Positions 35,451 through 47,130 of a DNA stretch of 64,000 nucleotides are shown piece by piece (position 1 is the first letter of the stretch; the number at the start of each line of letters is the position of its first letter). Below the pieces are notes generated by a model, which did not search any database, was not told the origin of the DNA, and worked only from the letters and a program-made list of their open reading frames with translations. The stretch covers positions 71,630,134 to 71,694,133 of the forward strand of contig NC_077239.1 in assembly GCF_947179165.1 (NCBI RefSeq), written 5' to 3'. The DNA is from Solanum dulcamara. Taxonomy: Eukaryota; Streptophyta; Magnoliopsida; Solanales; Solanaceae. A program made the translations under genes and the position numbers.

Positions 35451-36552
35451 ACTATTATAATTAAGGGATTAATTGCTAATTAATTATGATTAAATTTTAA
35501 ATTTTATGTACAAATACATGTTACACTTATATATTTATTGATTTGGTGAGAACATTATATATGAGTAATAAAATATTTTTAATATGGAATTTAAAAAAAG
35601 AAAAGAAAAATTATGATATGATAATTAAAAATATAAATAAATACTAAAATAATCACTTAAAACGAGTGAAAATGAGAGTTGTATTTGTTTTTCTACTTTA
35701 TTTGTATGACTATAATAAAATAAAAAATATTAAGTTTAATTGAAATTATTTTTAAATAAAATGAGTACTTAATAATTTTTTGAGGAATCCCATACGAGAC
35801 TCCAACGAAACCACTTCTTCTGGCCTCTGGGGATAACAACAAAAGCTGTGGGCACACATATAATTTATTTTTGAAATTTAAAATCTTTATCCGTTAAAAT
35901 TCTTCTTTTCTGAAAAAGAAATAAAACAAATAAATCATTGAAGTTTGTCTTTGGTGCAGTGATATATGATAATACAATAATACAGATAGATACAAAATAA
36001 GTTTAATCACTGACACCTTGTTATATTGCTTCATTAATAAATTATAATATTTATATATATACCAGAAGTGTGATAAAAAAAAATCACGAGGTCAGTTTAT
36101 ATATGGCAAATATATAAGAGCATTATATATATGTGGCGTGCTTTTGTTTCACAGAAAGTGCAAACAAATAAATACATTTATGATTAAAGTTATATTTGAA
36201 TGCAGTTGGGTAGCCTCAAGACAAAATGAAACAGAATCTTTGTTTTGTTTTTCACTTTGATTTTTTGCTGTTTGGGTGTAAAACATAACTCATTATCTCT
36301 TGTTGTTCAAGATTCTGTCATGCTCAGTAAAATGCATGTGGTCTTTTAATTGTTTTTATTTTTTAGTTGAGAGATGCCAATGCCAGTGAAATATGACTTG
36401 GTTTCTGAACTCAAGTTGGGTTATTATTGGTTTATAAGCTTATAAAATTATTAACTTCTTGATGGATATAATATAGAGTTATTCCACTTATGATGTGCTA
36501 GTCTCATGTGATCATCCTAAAACGCATAATATATAAACGTTTCGTTCAACTT
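35451..36552. other. AT-rich non-coding DNA, no gene seen
   Basis: No supported coding region or clear repeat on either strand. Confidence 0.5.
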
Positions 36553-36685
36553 GATCTTATCTGATATTTATATCTTCAATTTTAGATGTGTACAAGTAAA
36601 TACTTAAATTTATATAAAGTTAAACAAGTTGACACGTATATCCTACTTGGCAATTCACGTTCTACACGACATCTTACGTGGCATC

Positions 36686-37127
36686 TGAAAGAAAATATGT
36701 GGAAATTTTCTGTACTTCTCATTGATTTAATCATTGTACAAAGATATTAGATTTATACAATCTTGTATATCTAAATTCTATACAAAATAAAGTATAAAGA
36801 AAAATAATTTTTGTACACCTGTCTCCTAAAAATTGATTTCTATGTAACAAACTTTCTAACAACCTAAAATATTTTCACGTGACTAGCTTGTGCAAAGGCT
36901 GAAAAATATCTTCAGAAGCTTTTGGATTTGCATTAGGATTTAATTCATCACATATATAGACTTTCTTTGTGATGTTGCCACGTGTTCCACCTTACCCCTT
37001 TGTATCAGATTTTTTATTCAAACAAGGAGAACTGGTCTCTTTCAGTTCATCTCCTTCATGTCTATTCTTCTTTATTTGCAAGTCAACTTTACCATGGCGG
37101 AGTGAACTTCGATACTCATTCTCAACA
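36686..37127 (-). repeat. 3' LTR of Copia 5
   Basis: Plus-strand edges TGAAAGAAAATA and ...ctcattctcaaca. Adjacent inside it is ccttccctcaagctgaagggg, the reversed purine tract. Confidence 0.92.
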
Positions 37128-37990
37128 CCTTCCCTCAAGCTGAAGGGGAGGGAGACGACCCCCAACTTGGAGAGAATCAAATAGTGGGAGGGACCTGGAA
37201 GGGCTTTGGTAAAAAGATCGGCCAACTGAGATGCCGATGGGACAAAAGTCAAAGAGATGAGCCTAGAAAGAAATTATTGTCTCACGAAGTGACAATCAAG
37301 CTCAACATGCTTGGTCCGCTCGTGAAAAATAGGATTTCGAGCTATGTGGATGGCTGCTTGGATATCGGAGTGGAGAGGAACTGGTAAAGACAAAGAGATG
37401 GAGAGATCTGCAAGAAGCCTCGTCAACCAGGTAAGTTCCACAAAGACTTTCCTCATAGATCTAGACCCAGATTCTACCGAGGACAATGAAATAGAGGTTT
37501 GTTTTTTGGATTTCCAAGAAATTGGCGAGCCTCCTAAGCTAATAAAGAAACCACTTACTAATATTCAAGTGTCTTTACAAGATGCCCAATCGGCATCTCA
37601 AAAAGCAATAAGAGAAAATGAAGTGGTGGAAATAAAAAATAAACCATGTCCTGGATTCATTCGCAGATATCGTAGAACCCTAAAAGTTGCATTGAAATGA
37701 TCCAAACAAGGTTGTTGCATGTACTAGCTCAAAGTGAGTACTGCAAAAGACAAGTTAGGTCTCGTGTGAGTTAGTTTAATTTACCGACCAAACTTCTGTA
37801 TAATGTAGGATCTTCAAGTAATGGGCCTGAAGTAACTGTGAGCTTGGAACAGGGGTCAAGAGGAGATAAAACCATAGGAAGAGAGTTTCAATCAAATTCC
37901 TATAACAACTCTAAAGCAAACTTTGTTTGACTGACAATACAACCATGTTTTTCTCGCAAAACCTCCATTCCTAGAAAATAATGAAGCTCC
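37128..37990 (-). pseudogene. Copia 5 RNase H
   Basis: From high to low coordinates: text matching D-A-D-W-A-S-C near 37590, then SGFFISLGGSPISWKSKKQ near 37510-37560, then SMRKVFVELTWLTRLLADL, HSDIQAAIHIARNPIFHERTKHVELDCHFVRQ at 37274-37486, and ending with QLADLFTKALPG at 36992-37252. The frame changes between the last two parts. The SAEAEYRS block is altered to SVESGSRS, losing a carboxylate position. Confidence 0.85.
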
Positions 37991-38640
37991 CTAGGTCCTT
38001 GATTTTGAATTCAGTATCAAGAAATACTTTGATAGCTACAAACTCATTAGGATCATTCCCAGTAAGTAGTATATCATCAACATAGACTGCAATAATGGAG
38101 ATCAACACCCCTGTTCTTTTAAAAAATAGAGAGTAGTCATTCAAAGAAGCTGAGTAACCTTTGAAGCTCAGGGCTCCAGCAAGTTTGGCATATCATTTCT
38201 TTGAAGCTTGCTTGAGCCCATACAAAGACTTTTTAAGTTTGCAAACATCGTTGGGACTAGGAGCAACCATTCTTAAAGGGAACTTCATGTAGACCTCTTC
38301 TTGAAGGTCTTCATGAAGAAAAGCATTGTTGACATCAAGCTGTGAAATAGTCCAAGTATTTTTAACTACAATAGCAATGAGACACCTAATTATTGTCATT
38401 TTGACAACAAGGGAAAAAGTCTCAGAGTAATCTACACCTTTTCTTTGGATATCCCCTTTGATAACCTCTCAATGGTACCATCTGAATGTTGCTTAACCTA
38501 GTAAATCCACTTACAAGGTAAATCTTTTCGTCATACAGGAAAAAGCACAACCTCCCATGTATTATTGTCCTCCAAAGCTCTAAGTTCCATGTCCATAGCT
38601 ACTTTCTAGTTAGGATCCAAACTTGCCTGCTTGTAGCTTG
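37991..38640 (-). pseudogene. Copia 5 reverse transcriptase
   Basis: 38193-38399 reads [23 protein letters not shown] and [14 protein letters not shown]. Near 38060-38095 the minus strand reads [13 protein letters not shown], so the YVDD catalytic motif is intact. Stops and frame changes separate the blocks. The N-terminal RT block (CKWVYK-like) near 38470-38520 is damaged. Confidence 0.85.
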
Positions 38641-39457
38641 CAGGTTCTAAACAACATTTATAGAGCCAAGCAGATGTTGATTTTGTAGTGATAAAGCTCC
38701 AAAATAAAAAGTGGAAGAATTTACAGGTTGAGTAAAACATGTTTTTGAAACATTAGTGAGATAAACATGATTACAAATGAAATCATTCAAGTAGGAAGGC
38801 CTTTTCTTTTCTCTGGTAGATTTCTTGATGCCCTGTACTGAAGAGGGTATTAATTCAGGAATGGGAAGAGGAGGAGTAGTATGATCAGAGGGAGATGGAG
38901 TTAAAGGCATAGACATAGGTATATGTGTAGGAATAATGTAGTAAAAGGAAATAAAGACCCTAACATAGAAGACATATTGTGAAAAGAAAATATGTGCGCA
39001 AAGAAATGCACATCTCTAGAAACAAAAACCTTTTTAGTACCAATATCAAGGACGTTGTATCCCTTTTGTCCCTGTGGATAACCTAAAAACACACAAGCAT
39101 GTGCTCGAGGGTCAAATTTACTCCTATCACTTTTCAAAGTGGAAACATAACATAAACAACCAAAAATTCGCAGAAATTTATAATTTGAAACTTTTCCAAA
39201 GATGATCTGATATAGGGTTCATCCATGGAGAACTTTAGAGGGTATCCTGTTAATCAAAAAGGTAGCAGTTAATATACACTCTCCCCAGTAGCATTTGGGG
39301 AGTTTCGACTAAAATAGAAGTGCTCTGGCAATCTCTAATAAATGTCTATGCTTTCTCTCAACAATTCCATTTTGTTGAGAGGTATCTACACAGGAAGTTT
39401 GATGAAGTATACCTTGAGATTTCAAAAATTCAGCCTCTTGAATCCTTTTTCCCAACT
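38641..39457 (-). pseudogene. Copia 5 integrase C-terminus and RT linker
   Basis: 38901-39137 reads SKFDPRAHACVFLGYPQGQKGYNVLD, the GKGY-type landmark, then VFVSRDVHF. 38647-38916 is a Ser/Pro-rich linker ending in the usual pre-RT text (RPSYLNDFICNHV). Between 39140 and 39457 integrase core text (Q-N-G-I-V-E-R-K-H and similar) is present but out of frame. Confidence 0.8.
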
Positions 39458-40417
39458 CTAAAGCATTATCAGATCTATCTTTTGCACCGTGACATCAAAT
39501 TGTGTCTCAACCATTAATAAGAAATTCTTCAAAATTAAGAATGCATTGCTTTTTATAGTCAACAAAAAAGTCCAAGTACCTCTACTGAAATCATCAACAA
39601 TAGTAAGGAAATACTTGAAATCATTGTAGGTAGGTACCTTGAAAGGACCCCAAGTGTCTATATGAATCAATTCAAATAACCTTTTAGATCTAATTTGACT
39701 AGTAGAGAAAGGGAACCTAGTTTGTGTAGCAAGAAAACAAATGTCATACACATAAGTATAATCAAAAGGAAGAGAAATAAAATTGAAATGTTTCATTGTT
39801 GAATAAGGTAAATGTCCTAATCTGGCATGCCAAATGGTTACATTAGAATCTGCACTAGCAGAAAAGGAAAAACAAACTGAAACTGATTTAGAAATACTTT
39901 CTTCTAAGGAAGAGACTACATTGCACTTTGGCATAGTACTAGTTGCAGAAATGATAGGCTCTAGTAGGTAAAGACCTTCTCTAACTTCACCAAAAGTTTG
40001 TTCCCTCTTCATTAAAAGGTCTTTCATTACACACCTTTCAAAATTAAATAACAAAAAACAAGTAAATTGATTACAAAATCTATGCATAGATAACAGATTA
40101 TATCTGAAAAAAGGAACAAAATGAACATTCTGTAGAGTAAAATGATGCAGAATTTGAATGTTTCCGGTGTGTGTGACTTTGATTTTATTGGAGTTTGGCA
40201 AATTTATAGTGACAGGAATAAGCAATGGTATAAGATTTAGGAAAGAATTGGAGTCAAAACACATGTGCTCTAAGGCTCCTGAATCTATTATCCAGGTCTT
40301 AGAGTTATAAACATAAAAACAAGAACTAGAGTATTTATTAATTGTACCAACTATAGCATTTGCATTGATCCTTGAGTTGTTGCTGCTTGTTGCATTTGTT
40401 TGTCCTTGTTTGAGCAT
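39458..40417 (-). pseudogene. Copia 5 protease and integrase N-terminal half
   Basis: 319 codons open. The protease block WIIDSGALEHM is at about residue 42 with D-S-G intact. A pre-integrase finger follows near residue 193 (WHARLGHLPYS...), but one Cys of its C-x-x-C pair is Tyr (YDIC). The integrase core begins at LIHIDTWGPF, with VDDFSRGTW near residue 275. Two of the DDE Asp positions are intact. The frame ends just before the block with the third. Confidence 0.88.
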
Positions 40418-40455
40418 CTACTTAATTTGGGAAATTTCAATTTTGCCGAATTGAT

Positions 40456-41539
40456 TTAAAAGGTTTTCATCAAAATCTTCAGTACAAAGAACCTCCTTTT
40501 TGTTGTAGTTACATTCCCTATAATTTGTGTTTGAAAATTCGTGGTGAATTGAAAATCATCTGGATAGCCAATCAGTCTGTAACAGTCATCTGCTGCATGA
40601 CCAGTTTTTAAGCAGTGAGTGCAAGTCACATTAGGAATATACTTCTTCCTCCTCACCTTTCCATTCTTCATAGGTTGAGTAAATTTTTGATTAATGCCTG
40701 AGGATCTCTGTTGAGTCTGAACTAGATTACCAAATCTTTGCATTTTGGTGTCCAGACTCTTATTGTGTGGTATAATTCCCTGTCATAAAAGAAGAATGAT
40801 TAGGAGGAAATTGAGAATTTGCATACACTTCCCTCTGATTCTCATCCTGAAGTAAGAGTGAATAGGCCTAATTGATCCCTAGCAAAGGACTCAACATTAG
40901 TATATTTCCTCTAGCTTGTGCATAAATGTCATTCAGTCCCATAAGGAATTGAATGAGTCTTTGATCCTCCACAAACTTAGACATCTTCTGCTATCCTTCA
41001 CAAGTGCACACACAGTTACAACCAATATGGGAGTTAAGGGAATCCAACTCATCTCATAACCTCTTCAATTTGATGAAATAACCTGCAATATCATTGAATC
41101 CTTGTATTAATCCTATCATTTCCTTTTGCATGTGATATAGCTTAGCCCCATTGGATTGCCCAAATCTCTATTCAAGTTTTGTCCAGAGGTCCTTAGCTGT
41201 CCTGGAATAGATCATAGAGTAGGCAATGTCCATTGACAAGGAGTTGAGTAATCAAGAGGTCACCAGATCATTGCACCTGCTCCATGAAGAGAAATCTGTT
41301 GAAGTGGTTGAAGGTTCAACACATTTGTCATTGATGAACCCCGAGTTATTTTTATATGATAATGCTATCAAGACATATCTTCTCCATTCTTGATAGCCTC
41401 TTCCATCAAAGATGTTGTTAACAAGATTCATTCCTAGATCATTTGATGCATGAAGAAAAAGAGGTTTGCTCGAGTCAAGGTTGACAATGGGAGCAATGTT
41501 TCCCACAGTAGAAGCACTAACATCTGTATTGTTAGGCAT
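40456..41539 (-). pseudogene. Copia 5 gag
   Basis: Starts at ATG 41539 and reads GRGYQEWRRYVLIALSYKN, a gag N-terminal landmark. It continues with in-frame stops through text like [15 protein letters not shown] and FLMGLNDIYAQAR to a zinc knuckle at 40640-40680: CTHCLKTGHAADDC, CX2CX4HX4C intact, followed by YRLIGYPDDFQF. Gag forms the particle and binds element RNA. Confidence 0.85.
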
Positions 41540-41594
41540 GATTGAAGATGATGAGAAAATACAGAAAGGAGAAGATGAGAAGCAAGATCTATTG

Positions 41595-41605
41595 CTCTGA
41601 TACCA
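41595..41605 (-). promoter_or_regulatory. primer-binding site of Copia 5
   Basis: Plus strand ctctgatacca, i.e. TGGTATCAGAG on the element strand, directly beside the 5' LTR. Confidence 0.9.
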
Positions 41606-42071
41606 TAAAAGAAAATATGTAGAAATTTTCTGTACTTCTCTTTGATTTAATCATTATACAAAGGTACTGTATTCATACAATCTTGTATATCTAAATTCTA
41701 TATAAAATAAAGTATAAAGAGAAATAATTTCTATACATCTGTCTCCTAATAATTGGTTTCTATGTAATAAATTTTCTAATAGCTTAAAACATTCTCACTT
41801 GACTAGCTTGTGCAAAGGCTAAAAACTATCTTGAGAAGCTTCTAGATTTGCATAGCTGTGCTTTCCAGGTGGACGTTTAGGATTTAATCCATCACATATA
41901 TAGACTTTCTTTATGATGTTGCCACGTGTTCCACCTTTCCCTTTTCTATCAGATTTTTTATTCAAACAAGGAGAACTGGTCTCTTTCAGTTCATCTCCTT
42001 CGTGTCTATTCTTCTTTGTTTGCGAGTCAACTTTACCATGGCTGAGTAAACTTTGATACTCATTCTCAATA
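41606..42071 (-). repeat. 5' LTR of Copia 5
   Basis: Homologous to 36686-37127 with point changes. Both terminal dinucleotides are mutated here (TG to TA, CA to TA). It has about 24 bp (agctgtgctttccaggtgga...) near 41853-41877 that the other LTR lacks. Confidence 0.92.
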
Positions 42072-43484
42072 GCATCCTATGTGAATTGTGTGACATAGGA
42101 AGAATGTGTCTACTTGTTCAATTTTATATATATTTAAGTGTCTGCTTGTGCACATCTAAAATTGAAGGACATAAATTTTCACGACCCAAGCCTAGTGCCT
42201 AGACGTGACATGGCGAATGAGGAACCCGAAAGTACCTCAAACAAGCCTCTTAACATTTTTTTATCCTTTCGTAGGTAATGACAATAAATAAACAAGAAGA
42301 AATCATCATTGTAAATCTTTAACTTACATATGCCCAACAATACCTCTAACTTTTAGATTTTGCAGGGCTAAGACAAGTCCTTAGCTCACCCTCAATCATA
42401 ATAGAAAGAAATGTCATAATAAGTATATAAAGATCTCAACATATCATAAGCTAGAAAGATAAAGTAGAATTGTTCCCGCAACATAGGAACTCACCAAAAG
42501 TAGTCTTCAAACGAAATCTCAACTAGCCACGTGGAGGAGAACGAGGAGGAGAACTGGTCCCTACATGGTGATATCATGAAGGAAAAAGAGTATGCGTTAG
42601 TACTTTGAATGTAATAAGTATGTAAGCATGCATGAACATTGAGTAAACATTAAAACATTTATGTAATATGAAATATAATGCAATGCATGCATAATCAATC
42701 ATATAGATATTCTTTAAAACATTCATTTTGTGGGAAGATGACTATAATCGACATTTAAGACCATGCGAGCTATTACATGAAATCCAACATAATCCCCTAC
42801 GTTGGCCGGGGAGACTACTTTTTGGGTAGAACTCCGTCAACTTCATTTATTTCTTTAACTTTAACTTTAAGGGCTTTCATGGATCCATTAGCTTAAGCCT
42901 ACAAGGGCTCCTATGTTGGCACATAGTTAATGAGACAAGGGGTTGCTACTAGGATTCCCTTACCGAATCCCACATCAATGACCCATTCGGCTTTAAGTCA
43001 ATCCCGCAGAATAGTTTAATATTTCAAAATAGTCATAGTATATAGCTTGAGAATTCATACATCATATTCGGTAGAATAGCTCATTAAAACATTTGGTTAT
43101 TCAAATATGCAAGAATTGTCCTTATTGCATAAAGAATTCATCATTCATATCATTTTATCATTCTTTTATTTCATAACACTTTTTTTTTATTATAGACATT
43201 GCTTTCACAAATATTCATTTGGAGTCAAAGTTTTTAAGTCAAAGTTCATTAAAAACATAGTAAAACTAGGTGGGTTCAAATCACTTCAACTTTCAAACAT
43301 GTATGTAAATGAATATGCATAAATACTTTAAAATTCATTAATTAAAGATCACGCTTTAAACAACCCAGCATGAAATTTCAAAAACCTTTAAAAAGATAAA
43401 TAGAGAAATTACTTGCAAATCATTAATAAGAATTACTCATAAGAAAATATTACTTGAAATCAAAAGATTTAGTTGAAAGAGTTT

Positions 43485-44101
43485 TGGACTACATGGGTGG
43501 AAGAACCCATGGATAAACACTCACATAACTTAGAGTAAGCTTAAAGAAAATAAATATAATTTATTATATAAAAAAAAAAAAAAGGGCAACCCGGTGCACT
43601 AAAGCTCCCGCTATGCGCGGGGTCCGGGGAAGGGCCTGACCACAAGGGTCTATTGTACGCAGCCTTGCCTTGCATTTCTGCCAGAGGCTGTTTCCAAGGC
43701 TTGAACCCGTGACCTCCTGGTCACATGGCAGCAACTTTACCAGTTACTCCAAGGCTCCCCTTCAAATATAATTTATTATATAATCAAAATATTTTAGGCA
43801 TGAGAGTGGAAGGAATACTCTCATTGAAGCCTTACATACGTTAACATAAGATAGGTAATTAAACTTCAAATACTTAATAATCTATGCATTTGAAATCATA
43901 CTATGAAAACCCATAATGTTTCATACTTGAATTAAATAGAAGACTTTGATAATTCATTTGCGCTTCATGGATGAAAGAATCCATGAATCAATACCACATA
44001 TCTTAGAGTAAATTTTAAAGAAAATAAACATAATTTATCATATAATCAAAATAATTTAGGCATGAGAGTGGAAGGAATACTCTCATTGAAGCCTTACATA
44101 C
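43485..44101. repeat. duplicated segment inside the solo LTR
   Basis: 43485-43839 and 43960-44101 share the text catgg-tg(g/a)aagaa(c/t)ccatg...cttagagtaa...aaagaaaataaa(t/c)ataattta(t/c)tatataatcaaaat...ttaggcatgagagtggaaggaatactctcattgaagccttacatac. Only the first copy holds the Au SINE. Confidence 0.88.
43552..43782 (-). mobile_element. Au SINE with 19-bp TSD
   Basis: Body 43571-43763. Minus-strand text starts GGGGAGCCTTGGAGTAACTG with an A box (TGGAGTAACTGG), and has a B box in GGTCACGGGTTCAAGCC. The tRNA-unrelated part includes ggaccccgcgcatagcggga, the well-known Au body, and the tail is a T-run (A-run on plus). A 19-bp duplication aaatataatttattatata lies at 43552-43570 and 43764-43782. 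Au SINEs are transcribed by polymerase III and moved by LINE machinery. Confidence 0.95.
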
Positions 44102-44979
44102 CTGAAATTCGAAGCGTTACTCAGAATCGAAGGATTTAATAAACACTCTTCAATCCTAGCATTTTCTCCTCGCCGAAGCATTTTGTGTACTACTCGGAGT
44201 ATATAAATCACCGGAATAGTATTTCTACATTACTAAGAACTAAAACTATATTTTGAGAATGATTAAATGAGTGTATAGAGAGAAGAGTTGCTTGAGAAAG
44301 CTTGATGAATAAAATGATAAAATAAGATGGTATTTATAGGTGTGAAGGAGGGAACTAACAATAATTAAAATAATAATAAAAACAATTCTAAAAATTTAAT
44401 GGAAGATTTTGATGTCATGGGTGATGTCAAATAGACGACTATTGACGTCATGGGTGTTATCAAATGGATCTAGATCTTTTCATGGTTGGTGAGATGAACA
44501 TTCTTTTAACGGAATACCCTTTTACGGAGCTGCGTTTGAAAAAAAATTACTTTCTCATTAGGATTTGGTGTCTTTATATGAATTGTTGCTCTAGAAGTCT
44601 AGTTTCATGTCATTCAAGAATCAACTGATTTGGAGCATCCTACAGTGAAATATGATTTTTCTTCTACAAACACTCAATTTCGTTACAACACCATGTCTTG
44701 GAACAATTAATTTATTTGACCTACTTAGCCTTCGAAACTTAAAATATGTTCTTCACAAAGGTTGTAGGTAATGACGTTTGGGTTATTCAGAAATTTGAAT
44801 CACCTAATTTGGACCATCCTATTAAAAGTTATGCCCAAAATACAGAAGAGATATCATTTTCATCGAGAATTGGAACATCATATACAATGTTTTTAGGGGG
44901 TGTTACATAAATATCAGCTGAAACCGGGTTATCGGCGGTTTCGATGGCAAAAATAGCAGCTTTTGAATGCTTTTATGCT

Positions 44980-46600
44980 GAACAAGAAGAGAAAGGCGGG
45001 GATATGAAATTGTTCAGGCTAGCCAGGGCTCGGGAGAGAAGGACACGCGATGTGGATCAAGTGAAGTAAATTAAGGACGAACATGGAAAAGTATTGGTAG
45101 ATGAGATCCTCATTAAACAGAGATGACAGTCATACTTCCATAAACTCTTGAATAAAGATGGGGATAGAGAGATTGTGTTGGGAGATTTGGAACATACAGG
45201 GAGGCATCACGATTTTGGATGTTGCAAGAGTATTACGATCGAGGAATTTAAATGTGTTGTTCGTAGGATACGCTAGGGAAGAGCGACCGGACCTGATGAG
45301 ATTCTTGGAGAATTTTGGAAGAGCACGAGCTTGGTAGGTTTGGAGTGGCTGACTAGGTTATTTAATATCATCTTTGAGTCGGCAACGATGCCCGAAGAAT
45401 GGAGGTCGAGCGTAATGATCCCTTTATACAAAAACAAGGGGGATATCTAGAATTGCAACAACTATAGAGGTATCAAGATTTTAAGCCATACTATAAAAAT
45501 GTGGGAAAGAGTGGTGGAGATGAGGGTGAGGAGAGGCATGTCTATTTCAGAAAACCAGTTTGGATTTATGACGGGACGCTTAACTACAGAAGTCATCCAT
45601 CTTATGAGAAGACTGGTGGAGCAGTATAGGGAGAGAAAGAGGGACTTGCATATGGTATTCATTGACCTAGAAAAGGCTTACGATAAATTTCCACGAAAGA
45701 TACTATGGAGATGTTTGGAGGCTAAAGGTGTACCTGTGGCGTACATTAGGGTGATCAAGGACATGTATGAGGGTGCGAAAACCAAGGTAAGGAGAGTAGG
45801 AGAAGACTCAGAGCACTTTTCAGTTGTGATGGGGTTGCATCAAGGATCAGCTCTTAGCCCATTTTTATTTGCCTTTGGTGATGGATGGATTGACGCGACA
45901 AATCCAAGGTGAGGTTCTATGGTGTATGCTTTTCGCGGATGACATAGTCCTGATCGATGAGACTCGTAGTGGAGTTAACGCTAAGTTGGAGGATTAGAGA
46001 CATACCTTGGAGTCTAAAGGGTTTAAACTGAGTAGGACCAAGACAGAGTACTTAGAATGCAAGTTCAGTGAGACACCTCAGGAGGTTGGCGCGGAAGTTA
46101 GGCTTGGTGACCAAGCCATCCAAAAGAAAAATAGTTTCAAGTACCTTCGGTATATCATGCAAGGCAGCGGAGAGATTGATGATGATGTCACATATCGTAT
46201 TGGGGCAGGATGGATGAAATAGAGGCTCGCTTCCGGTGTGGTATGTGAAAAGAAGGTGCCACCACAAGTTAAGGGCAAGTTCTACAAAGTGGTGGTTAGA
46301 CCGGCTATGTTATATGGGGCGGAGTGTTGGCCAATTAAGGTCTCTCACATTCAAATGATGAAAGTTGCCGAGATGAGAATGTTAAGATGGATGTGTGGGC
46401 GTATCAGGAGTGACAGGATTAAAAATGAGGCTATTCGGGACAAGGTAGGCGTGGCCTCGATGGAAGACAAGATGCGGGAAATGCGACTAAGATGGTTTGG
46501 GCATGCGAAGAGGAGAGACATAGATGCCCCAGTGCGGAGGTGTGAGAGGTTGGCCATGGATGGTTTTATAAGAGGTAGGGGTAGGCCGAAAAAATATTAG
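44980..46600 (+). pseudogene. RTE reverse transcriptase and C-terminal region
   Basis: Reads KLFRLARARERRTRDVDQVK, then GRATGPDEI and PEEWRSSVMIPLYKNKGD (stops in between). It continues in an open frame 45499-45912: [37 protein letters not shown], and a [14 protein letters not shown] block. A frameshift near 45885 moves MLFADDIVLIDE to another frame. The C-terminal part at 46007-46600 has the RTE landmarks [35 protein letters not shown] and [11 protein letters not shown]. The Asp of FIDLEKAYD and the FADD motif survive, but the protein is broken. Confidence 0.9.
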
Positions 46601-47001
46601 AGAGAGGTGATTAGACAGGGCTTGGCGTAGTTACAGCTTAACGGACCTTAGATAGAAAGGGGTGGAGGGCCCACATTACGTTAGAAGTCTAGTACATAGT
46701 CGCGCTATTCTTTCTTATTAGTAGGCGCATTAGCACACTATAATTTCTTGTGATCTGATTCCTGTTATTATCTATTACTTTCTACACTTTAATTACTCTA
46801 TTTTATTTGTGTCACTTTCGTTATTTTCTTTCCCATATGGCTTAGAACTTCTTAGCCTTATCTGACCTATTTTTATGCTTTCATTGAGTCGAGGGTCTTT
46901 CGGAAATAGCCGTCCTACCTTGGTAGGAGTAAGGTCTGCGTATACTTTACCCTCCCCAGACCCCACATTATGGGATTTCACTGGGTTGTTGTTATTGTTG
47001 T
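46601..47001 (+). other. RTE 3' UTR with (TTG)n tail
   Basis: Contains gagggtctttcggaaatagc and tttaccctccccagacccca, the same words seen at 31585-32018 and, reversed, at 62666-62810. Confidence 0.85.
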
Positions 47002-47130
47002 AATTTACATATCCTTTAGCTTTACTACATCTTCCGAAAAAAAGACTACTAGAAATATTTAAAATGAGCTACTTGCTAGTTTTGTTAAATTTTCAAAATA
47101 TATTTACTTTTGTAAAAGAAATTGTTAGAA

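Larger units (their letters stand above)
36686..42071 (-). mobile_element. Copia retrotransposon 5, full length
   Basis: LTRs at 36686-37127 and 41606-42071 with a perfect flanking GCATC duplication (36681-36685 and 42072-42076). The minus-strand order gag, protease, integrase, RT, RNase H is complete. It sits inside a MITE. Stops and frameshifts break the polyprotein, but most catalytic motifs survive, so it is the least decayed Copia here by motif content. Confidence 0.95.
42177..44907 (-). mobile_element. solo Gypsy LTR, 2.7 kb
   Basis: Edges TTTCACGACCCAAG (TG mutated to TT) and TTTTTAGGGGGTGTTACA, like the Gypsy LTR at 8172-9599 in layout. A perfect TAAAT duplication flanks it (42172-42176 and 44908-44912). 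No gag or pol inside. An Au SINE and an internal duplication lie within. Orientation is inferred from edge similarity. Confidence 0.88.
36553..44921. mobile_element. foldback MITE, copy B, split into three pieces
   Basis: Left arm 36553-36685 (ctgatatttatatcttcaattttagatgtg...). Middle 42072-42176 reads in reverse as ...cttcaattttagatgtgcacaagcagacac. The last bases are 44908-44921 (taaatatcagctga). Text matches copy A at 32190. Copia 5 (TSD GCATC) separates the first two pieces and a solo LTR (TSD TAAAT) the last two. Joined, the pieces would form a ~250-bp MITE. Confidence 0.82.
44922..47001 (+). mobile_element. RTE-clade LINE, 5'-truncated
   Basis: Coding text begins without endonuclease, runs through RT and a C-terminal region, then a ~400-bp 3' UTR ending in (TTG)n. 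RTE elements characteristically end in short tandem repeats rather than poly(A). The 5' side abuts the end of MITE copy B. A convincing TSD was not found. Confidence 0.88.

Noticed and set aside
37344..37700. Plus-strand 118-codon frame that looks protein-like
   Set aside because: It is the antisense of the Copia 5 RNase H region; minus-strand text reads SGFFISLGGSPISWKSKKQ there.
43600..43763. Possible tRNA gene on the minus strand
   Set aside because: A and B boxes are present, but no full cloverleaf forms; the text is the head of an Au SINE with a 19-bp TSD.
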